Shown: positions 56,347 to 64,000 of the stretch, one piece after another
Position numbering within the stretch: position 1 is the first letter of the stretch
How the letters are laid out: each line of letters begins with the position of its first letter
Assembly: GCA_018902385.1 (NCBI GenBank)
Contig: JABSSW010000016.1
Coordinates: 496,001-560,000, forward strand
Direction: 5' to 3'
Source: Physcia stellaris
Taxonomy: Eukaryota > Ascomycota > Lecanoromycetes > Caliciales > Physciaceae
DNA: 64,000 nucleotides
Program-made: the position numbers and the translations under genes
Notes under the pieces: model-generated
What the model was told of the DNA's origin: nothing
Database searches by the model: none
What the model saw: only the letters and a program-made list of their open reading frames with translations

Positions 56347-59125
56347 ATGCAGGTCAAGTCACAGGATATATTATTGTCATGTATTAGCATTCTCCACCCC
56401 CGGTCTTCTTCAGCACTCATCATGGCTCTCGATCATGCACCCGTAGTTCTTCCGTCAACCTTCCGCGATCCTGTGCTCTCATGGTGCCCTCAACGATCGC
56501 GACTCGACTCCCACAAGCGAAATTTTACTCCTCAGGCTCAAGGGCCTCGCTGTCATTCACCTCCTTCCAAACGCCTCAAAACCGCCGCTGCTGTCGACCG
56601 CCCAATAAATTCACCATTCACCACTTCAACCAAGGCGGAAATATCCGTTGGAGACTCTGCCCGAAGACCTAGCACCGAGCAATGGCTCGAGGAGATCGGT
56701 AATGAAATTCCCATGACCGTGGACCCAGGACTTGTCCAACGTAAGCCTGCGAATATACCCTAAAGCTTCGTTGCTAATTACCCTATCTCCAGGTGACCCG
56801 CCGTTCTTCCTTGAGGACAACGCTTCGCCTAGCGCCGGGAATGCGAATCATATGTCGCCTGACTGTTCCCCTCGTGGCCGTTCCAGCTATCGACCCAATG
56901 CTTCATCTCCTAGCGTATTGTGCCATAACTTCCGTGAGAGCAGTGAGGAGTATCGCAGCGTCATTGACGATTTGACGATCGAGAACAAATTGCTTAAGCA
57001 GAAGTTGGAGAAATACGAGCGTTTACGTTGCACTCACTTACAGCATGAGCAACTGTTTGAAGTCAGGATCCACGGCCTGCCAGGTCCCCAGAAACGGGAT
57101 CTTGAGCGGGTCCTTAGGGAGTATACCGCTGGTCTGGATGAGCCTGGCGTTGTGAATGGTGCGAGTGATAATCATCGCTGCTCACCACAGCAGGATTGTC
57201 AGGCCTACACACGACCGAAAGCAGACCCAACACCTGTGGACTCCGCCTATGCCTCGACGGCCGCTTCTGAAAACACTCTCAACAATCGGTTAAAGATGAA
57301 CGGCGTTTACACAGCAGCGAAGACACCTTCAGAGCGAGTTTGCCAACAGACTACGGGATCCGACTTTCACGACCGTCCTGACTGCCTCATCCTCTCACAG
57401 CCAATCCGCATCTCCGAAAGCTCTAAGAAAAAGGCGGTCGTTAAAAGACTGGAGCAGTTATTTACGGGTAGACCCGCAGCTTTTAATCCAGGTAATTCAT
57501 ACCAGCAACAAGATGAATTCCAACCGGGAGTTACGCGCGATAGGCATACTGCAGATGTCGGACCTGCACCAGAAGGAGCACGTGAGGCTAGGATCTCGCC
57601 AACGGAAGTATGCCAAGTTAATGGCACCGTCCAACAATCTCAAAGTCTCCAATCTTCTAATAGCCGTCCTTCATTAACTGGTCTACCTTTGAGCGACATT
57701 TCGCCACGCCAGCGGCCAACAAGACCCATTGATTTGGACATACATCAGACACAAGAAAGCGCCAATAACATGAAATACATTCGGCATCTCGGTTTTGATG
57801 TTTCCACGCCCCATCCCGGAGTAACGGAAGTCAGGGATGGTTGGGTTTACCTGAATTTGCTAATGAGCATGGCGCAGCTACACACCCTAAATGTGACCCA
57901 GGAGTTTGTTCGCAAAGCTGTCATTGACATGAGCTCAAAGTTCGAATTCTCACCCGACGGCCAACAAGTGCGTTGGCTTGGAGGTCTAGATGAATCCTCT
58001 TACGAAGTGAGCTCTGAAGAACATTGCCCGAATAACCCGGAGACTAGCAGATCTGCAGCTTCATCTGCTTCGCCAGAAAAATCAACCAGCCCTCCATACG
58101 CTTCAGGAAGGGGAAGCGGTGGCTTAGCCAGCATCTCGTCCGGCCAGGTTTTTCATTGCAACCCGGTTTGTGCTCATAGATATCCAGGAAATGATCATGG
58201 TATTTCCTGTGAGACCCTGCGAACGGCATGCCACGACTACGATAGTGCTGCTACCAATCTCTCTTGTAGCGCCGACGCAATTCATTCCAGCAACTGGGCT
58301 AATCAAAGAGAACAACGGAAGGCAGACAGTGGGCCCATCATCTTCTACAGCAACCCGTTCTTCTGCACAGATCTCAGTGGCAACGCAAGTTACAACTGTG
58401 GTGATAGTATCCAGTACCTTCGCTGTTCTCTCAGGCCGCTTGGAAGCTCTGATCATTGTGCTACAAGGTCGGGGCTGGGGGGTCTGTTTGAGAAGCGCGG
58501 TCCTCTGTCTCAAGCCACAGAAGCTGCAAGCGACAACGGCAGTAGTACTGCGGTTGAAATGTCCTTGGAATTTCCTGACATGGAGGCCTTATCGCTTGGC
58601 TCCAACGACAATCAACCCCAACCTGTACTGTTGGAAGCCTCGGGCTTGAGCGGCATACAGCCCGAAGACAATTTTATGATCGACGTTCAGATCCAGCACG
58701 ATCGCAGTGGGGGAGCTTATCCACCTCGTATGGATGACCCGAATCTGAAGGAATCTCGTGGCCCCATTGGGCCACGTCTCCGTGCGAATGGGCCCATGCA
58801 GCCGGTCAGCAGCAGAAGGGTGATATCGTCTACGGTGACAGACTTGGCACCCTCTTCGCTGCCATCACCGTCCTACATCTGCTTTCCGTTCTCGTCTTCG
58901 GAGAGTGAGTTTTCAGATAGTGATAGCGATATGCAAGCGGACGAGGTTTCCAGCTTTTCTCACCAAGGCGACCGGCAGGAGGCCAATGAGCCGCTGTTAT
59001 CTGACCGTCTTTCCACCCCGGTCGATCAACCCAGAGGGCTTCTCGGAAGATCAACCGGCTGTCAATTTGGGCGCAGAGGCTCGCAGGATTCGGACGAATC
59101 ATCTGTCAACCTTGTGTCCTCTTGA
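56347..59125 (+). CDS. frq: FREQUENCY-like circadian clock protein
   Basis: Exons 56347-56740 and 56793-59125 (52-bp intron); 908 residues from ATG 56347, or 883 from in-frame ATG 56422. FRQ is the negative arm of the fungal clock: it dimerises, binds FRH and casein kinase 1 and inhibits the White Collar complex. Seen in family order: HPRSSSALIMALDHA (residues about 17-31), the DPPFF block just after the intron, the coiled-coil RSVIDDLTIENKLLKQKLEK at about 185 followed by LFEVRIHGLP, then NMKYIRHLG...DGWVYLNLLMSMAQLH near 457-490 and FEFSPDGQQVRWLGG, and an acidic Ser-rich SESEFSDSDSDMQADE tail at about 830-845. Possible NLS PPSKRLK near 75. The longer start is preferred because HPR..SA resembles other FRQ N-termini. 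Confidence 0.87.
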
Positions 59126-59945
59126 GCGTCGGGTGCATCAGGGGTAGACTGTGCTTGACTGGCGGACACGATGCGGCATCGAGTGGTTGTACAAAAGCAT
59201 GGGTTTGATGGTTGGTAAGGAGCGTCTCTGAGGCCCTGTGAATTCTGTACAGTGAACATTGAAACATTTGCACGGAAGATACCCATAACGGAGCATATAG
59301 ACGATAGAGCAACGAATAAAAGATCAATCGATGCACTGCAGATCATGAGAACGTTATCACCTTAGTGCGACCCCCCACCCAAGCATCTCAATCCAGACCC
59401 GGTTTCCCGACTTTCCATTTCTGATGCCAAGCAAGGCACATGGCAATCCAGAAACGGCTGGGCGGGGTTTCGGCTAATTCGGCCTTTGAGAAGTTCGAGA
59501 TCGAGCTGGGTTTCTTCCTCCAGAAAGCTGAAGCCAAACCCATAGGCTTCAGACAGCCCGTCGCTGATAATCCGATGTTACAGTACGGAAATACTAAGAT
59601 TAATTCAAAGTGAGCAGCCGTCAATAGGGTAAGTGCTGACAGCCCGCCAGCAGCGAATCAGCTCATGTAAATAGCAACAGTTTCAAATCCCAGTCCCGCA
59701 GCCGCAGTGCGGACAATAATCATCAAGAATATTCACAATGGGCACTCACCTATAGGCTGATTCTTTCCTTTTCATCACTTGGCCTCCACAAGCCCCTTGG
59801 CATCACTCTCACCACATTCTGCGTTCCTAGGCGTCCAGCCGCATCAGTAAGGTACCCGCGCTCCTTCAACCCCCTTGAACCCCTCTCCTCCCTCACGAAA
59901 GGCTCGACGACTGATCGTGCCATTTCACAGCCAATTCTGTCAAAC
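59126..59945. other. Intergenic region
   Basis: About 820 bp between frq and the SCOT gene. Minus frames at 59388-59624 and 59750-60100 are shadows or unsupported. No separate antisense gene can be called from sequence alone. Confidence 0.4.
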
Positions 59946-61977
59946 ATGGCCTCTCTTGGCTCTCTTGGCGTATGCCTCAGGGTGGCCTTCCGCACATATA
60001 AGGTATACAGTAGCCCTACGGTGCTCGACAATGGCTCCCTGAGAAGCAATACAGCCCATCCCCACCCTTTCAAAAATGCGTACCATAACCACCACCCCAC
60101 TCCGCCATGAAATCAATAAGCTCGTCTCCTCCGCCGACGAGGCAGTCGCCGACATGCATTCTAACTCTACCCTGTAAGTGGAACCTCGAACCCTTCTAGT
60201 TCTGTCCAACTGCACCTGGTTGGTTTTCCGTTGCTCCCTTGAAGCAGGATCTCGAACACTCCGGCCAATGCCGAATATCATGAGCCGCTTTCAGAAAATC
60301 AATACTGACTTTCCATGTTTTCAGCCTCGCCGGCGGCTTTGGCCTTTGCGGCGTCCCTGATACCCTCATTGCTTCCGTCCTCGCCCATCCAGAAATACAC
60401 TCTCTCACAGCGGTGTCCAATAATGCCGGTACAGCAAATTCCGGCCTTGGGCTTCTGCTCGCTTCCAGACAAATCAAAAAGATGATTGCCAGCTATGTGG
60501 GCAACAACAAAACTTTCGAGCGAATGTACATGCATGGGGAATTAGAGGTCGAACTGACACCACAGGGGACATTGGCAGAGCGGTGTCGTGCTGGAGGAGC
60601 AGGCATCCCGGCTTTCTTCACGCCCGCTGGTGCCGGTACGATTGTGCAGACAGGCGAGCTACCACTGAAGCATAATCCCGATGGTTCAGTCAAGGAATAC
60701 AGTAAACCAAAGGATATGAGAGTATTCAATGGCAAGAGCTACATCATGGAAGAAGCTATCTACGGTGATTACGCATTTGTCAAAGCCTGGAAAGCGGATC
60801 GCCTTGGGAATTGCCAGTTCAGATATTCTGCACATAATTTCAATGGGGTAATGGGACGCAATGCTCGTACTACGATAGTGGAGGCCGAAGAGATCGTGGA
60901 AGTGGGCAGCATCGAACCTGGATGTGTCGGATTACCGGGGATCTACGTGACCAAGGTCGTCAAGAGCACCGCGGAGAAGAAGATTGAACTCTTGACCTTA
61001 ACGGCGGACGATGATACGAAGGATGTCACCGCCACACTTGGGAAAGGCGAAACGGCAAACAAGCGCGAGCGTATAGTAAGACGAGCGGCAAAAGAGTTTA
61101 AGGATGGCATGTACGCGAACCTTGGCATAGGCATGCCAATGCTGGCGCCCAGCTTTGTGGATCCAGGTGTGTCGGTGCAGCTGCAGTCCGAGGTACGTCT
61201 TGCATCTTGGCTTCTGTTCGGTTATCTGATCGTCGTCTCTGGTAATGAGACATTTGCGGACTATAATCGCTTGCTCAAGACTGGCCAGGCTGACTGCAAG
61301 TTCTCCAATAGAATGGGATCCTGGGCATGGGACCCTACCCCAAAAGGGCGCAGGTAGACCCCGATCTCACCAATGCAGGCAAGGAGACCGTAACGTTGCT
61401 TCCGGGTGCGAGTATCTTCGGTAGCGAAGAGAGTTTTGGCATGGTTCGATCTGGGCGCATCGATCTGACAGTGCTGGGCGCTATGCAGGTCTCTGCAAAG
61501 GGAGACTTGGCGAATTGTGAGTTTTGCTCCGCTCTCCTCAATGGACGCCATATGTCTTCAGGATGAGGCGAAAGCCAGACAGAGCCTTATACTAATAAAT
61601 AATCAAGGGATGTTACCAGGCAAGGTCAAAGGTTTTGGAGGGGCAATGGATCTCGTTTCAAACCCTACAGCCACCAAAGTCGTCGTGACGATGGAGCATA
61701 CGGATAAGCAAGGGAAGCCAAAGATTTTGAAGCAATGTATATTTCCGTTGACGGGGAGGAAGTGTGTCAGCCGGATCATCACAGACTTGGTGAGTTCGAC
61801 TCGAGTTCGATGTTTCAAGACTGGAAGATTTAACCTGACTTCTAGTGTGTTTTTGATGTTGATTTCACCACCGGCCTTACCCTTATTGAGCTTGCTGATG
61901 GCGTGACCGAGGACGAGGTCCGTAGCAAGACGGAGCCTGACTTCAAGGTTTCGGACGATTTGAAGCAGATGTTGTGA
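59946..61977 (+). CDS. Succinyl-CoA:3-ketoacid CoA-transferase, mitochondrial
   Basis: Six exons: 59946-60002, 60055-60173, 60325-61192, 61312-61516, 61608-61789, 61846-61977; 520 residues. Transfers CoA from succinyl-CoA to acetoacetate or related acids. The N-terminal exon [19 protein letters not shown] is a basic, hydroxylated mitochondrial presequence and explains why the start lies upstream of the more obvious ATG 60076. Seen: [42 protein letters not shown], and [13 protein letters not shown], in which the Glu is the catalytic residue that carries the CoA thioester. The C-terminal half continues [15 protein letters not shown] and [15 protein letters not shown]. One chain carries both the alpha-like and beta-like halves. 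Confidence 0.92.
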
Positions 61978-62273
61978 TCAGTAATGCCAGTCACGGACGT
62001 TGGGATATCTGGGAAAGGGCGCTTGTCATGAGAAAAGTATATTCCCCTTGACGTACGGGGTTGGTTGGAGTAGCCGCTGGGTATTTGGTCGGCAAAGTTG
62101 GGAATTCATGTACAGCACTGCTTCTTTGGACTCGTCTTCTGCGGTATATACATCTTCGAATTATATAGTATATACTTCTGATTCTTCTTGACTCCTTCTA
62201 GCTCGCTTCAAAGCCTTGTCAAACCCGTTGCATCCCTTAATCAACTATCAAACCGAAAGGGAAATTCCACACC
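61978..62273. other. Intergenic region between convergent genes
   Basis: About 300 bp, TATA-rich near 62140-62180. No gene seen. Confidence 0.45.
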
Positions 62274-62910
62274 TCACGACAACCTGATAAACCCCTTCCA
62301 CCTCTTCACCAACCTCCCAAACCATGACCGATTCGGCGCCTCATCCAGCTCCTTGATCAATTCATCATAGTACCTCGGACTCGACGCCGGCTTCAATATG
62401 CGTTCCGAGAGTGGATACTGTCACCCAGGGATAATCAGCCCCCAACTCCGAGGCCACCAAGTCTCGCGTCCGATCCCTCCTTCAACCTTCAGCTTCTCCC
62501 CCAACCCTGTGCGAACCCTGGCACCAGCCTTTCCTTCCCAGCCCCTATGATAACACACACAATGAAGGGGCAGGACTCACCTTTCGACTATACCGATTCT
62601 CCAGGAACGAGTAGAGCGCATTAACCTGCTCCAGTTCCCCCTTGTGGTCAAAAGGCTTTGGGGTAGGGACGGTAGCTTGCGCTTCGTTGGCGACTACGTT
62701 GCTGGAAGAGGTTGAAGGGGAAGGGGAAAGGCGGTTGTCGATGCGGTGCTGGAGGGCTTTTTGGAAGGAGACGGTGGGGCGGAGGGCGTCGTGGGGCCAG
62801 AGGGTGAGGATGCGGGTGTAGTGTTTTTGGATCAGCTGTAGATTTGGTTGGTAAGTGTGATAGAGATGCGTAGAGGGGATTTAATGGGCCGAACTTACGG
62901 GTTTGGCCAT
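62274..62910 (-). CDS. Complex III assembly factor, UQCC2/Cbp6-like
   Basis: Exons 62910-62899 (only four codons, MAKP), 62835-62581 and 62417-62274; 136 residues. The second exon begins LIQKHYTRILTLWPHDALRP, followed by VSFQKALQHRID. The YTR-LTLWP-DALRP-FQ-AL-HR pattern is that of the UQCC2/Cbp6 family, which binds newly made cytochrome b in mitochondria. The last exon gives YPLSERILKPASSPRYYDEL and WFGRLVKRWKGFIRLS. Intron donors are GTAAGT and GTGAGT, and phases agree. The family assignment rests on motif resemblance by eye. Confidence 0.75.
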
Positions 62911-63222
62911 CTTGGAGATGGGAATTATTAATATTGGCTTGATTGTGAGGGCGCATCATCGACTGGGCGATGGGTGAAGCTGGCGGCTACAAGAGGCTAG
63001 CGCGTCTTTCGGTGTCAGGTGGCGATCGGAAGCATTTGTTTGCCGGCGCCAAGCCCCCTTCCTGACTGGAACGTCCTTCTCTATGATGACAATGCTTCCC
63101 TAGGCTTCTATCAAAGACTCTCCACCACAACCCAGCACAAAGCGATTGAAACCCATTTCAAGCCATAGTCTTGCATCTGCTTCCTTTTCATATTCGGTTC
63201 TATACAGAGAGTGGCTCTCAGA
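62911..63222. promoter_or_regulatory. Divergent promoter of UQCC2-like and Bsd2-like genes
   Basis: About 310 bp between divergent start codons. No frame of note and no clear regulatory motif. Confidence 0.4.
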
Positions 63223-64000
63223 ATGAGCCCACAACGCTACGAACGTGTACGTACCCTGCCAACCGTTCACCCAGATATGCATCAACCTCAAAGGCGAGCA
63301 AGTCGGACTCGCAATACTAACATCTACCAGGTCTCAGAAAACGACCAAGAAGATCCGCCTACTACACCTGAAGGCCACCAAGCCTCACACGCCATCCCCT
63401 CGTCTCCTCCGCCTTCCTTCCGATCGCGCACTTCATCTCCATCAGCACGGCACCTCCTATCATCGGAAGATCCAATCACTTCAGAGGCTGAAAGAACTTT
63501 AGCCGATACATTCGACGATGGCACCGCTTCAGACAACGAGAGTAATGATGGAGATGACCGACAACGCCTCATGCGCGGCAACCCTCAACCCGCCAGCGAG
63601 GACGACGGAAGTAGGCCTGCACTACAACGAGCGGTGACAGAGCTTCCTTCCTTCCCAGCTTCTGCACCTGGCACACTGGCGGCGCCAGTCAGAGTTTATG
63701 GCGGAGGCGCTCGTCCTTCGTCGAATGATGGTGTTTTTGCAAATCTCAGTGCCAAGCCTGAACATGGCGAGAAATTAGAAGAACAACCACCTGTACGTCC
63801 CTCATCAGGCATGACCTTATAATTCTACTATACTAACCTCTCATGTAGACCTATGAACAAGCCGCTGCAGACGCAACCCCTCCATACTGGGAAACCACCA
63901 TCCTCGCCCCAGGCATGTCCACCGATGAAGTCTACTTCGAAGGCCTCCCCGTCGGTTCTCTCTTCTCCTTTGTCTGGAACGGCATGATCAGCATGTCCTT
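63223..64000 (+). CDS. Bsd2-like membrane adaptor (NDFIP family), 5' part
   Basis: Gene runs off the right edge. Exons: 63223-63246, 63331-63792, 63849 onward. The first intron (GTACGT...ACTAAC...CAG) is 84 bp and free of stops, so reading through it is also possible; spliced, the start reads MSPQRYERVSENDQEDPPTT. Seen: SFRSRTSSPSARHLL, ERTLADTFDDG, DDRQRLMRG, VTELPSFP, VRVYGGG, NDGVFANLSAKPE, the PPTYEQAAADATPPYWE stretch with PY motifs that bind Nedd4/Rsp5 ligases, and the start of the membrane part (GSLFSFVWNGMISMSF). Bsd2 proteins are Golgi/endosomal adaptors that send metal transporters and other cargo for vacuolar degradation. Confidence 0.88.

Noticed and set aside
59750-60281. Minus frames overlapping the SCOT 5' exons
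   Set aside because: They lie over exons that form a coherent mitochondrial presequence and N-terminus on the plus strand.

Overview
This is nuclear DNA of a filamentous ascomycete (Pezizomycotina). Genes carry short introns (about 50-110 bp, GTRNGT...CTRAC...YAG), and the window encodes a FREQUENCY clock protein, an ApsB/Mto1-type spindle/MTOC protein, a Bsd2-type protein, an alternative NADH dehydrogenase and a heme-thiolate peroxidase. The species cannot be named from the sequence; an frq gene argues against Eurotiales such as Aspergillus. The genome is of the two-compartment type, with balanced gene-bearing DNA interrupted by one 18-kb AT-rich block of dead transposons.

Layout. (1) 1-2860: a heme-thiolate peroxidase (minus strand, cut by the left edge) and an alpha-dioxygenase (plus strand) diverge from a shared 500-bp promoter. 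(2) About 3035-21110: an AT-rich block of LTR retrotransposons nested at least four deep, heavily mutated by a RIP-like process. Just outside it lies a GC-balanced solo LTR (21113-21432) of the same family. It shows what the LTR looked like before mutation and reveals an unusual mutation context: CpC and CpT are hit, CpA and CpG are spared. (3) 22222-31744: a small membrane protein, then three tandem minus-strand F-box/leucine-rich paralogues with identical four-exon structures, with a 397-bp MITE between the second and third. (4) 32726-38333: a four-helix membrane protein, a 64-residue conserved protein, a 14-TM DHA2 major-facilitator transporter whose 3' end is tandemly duplicated, and a three-exon gene for a 97-residue secreted, eight-cysteine, effector-like protein that no single ORF reveals. 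(5) 39548-64000: a dense housekeeping region with NDE/NDI-type NADH dehydrogenase, arginase, mitochondrial GatB, iPGM, a Med9-like gene with apparent frame breaks, SHMT, ApsB/Mto1-like protein, FRQ, mitochondrial SCOT, UQCC2/Cbp6-like complex III assembly factor, and the start of Bsd2.

Functionally the right half is core metabolism: glycolysis, one-carbon, arginine and ketone-body use, with several mitochondrial proteins (NADH dehydrogenase, GatB, SCOT, UQCC2), plus the clock gene and a microtubule organiser. The left half is accessory: oxylipin-type heme enzymes, F-box expansion, a transporter and a candidate effector around a transposon graveyard. All exon coordinates were worked out by eye from splice signals and reading-frame continuity; individual boundaries may be off by a base or two. 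No tRNA, rRNA or CRISPR array was recognised.
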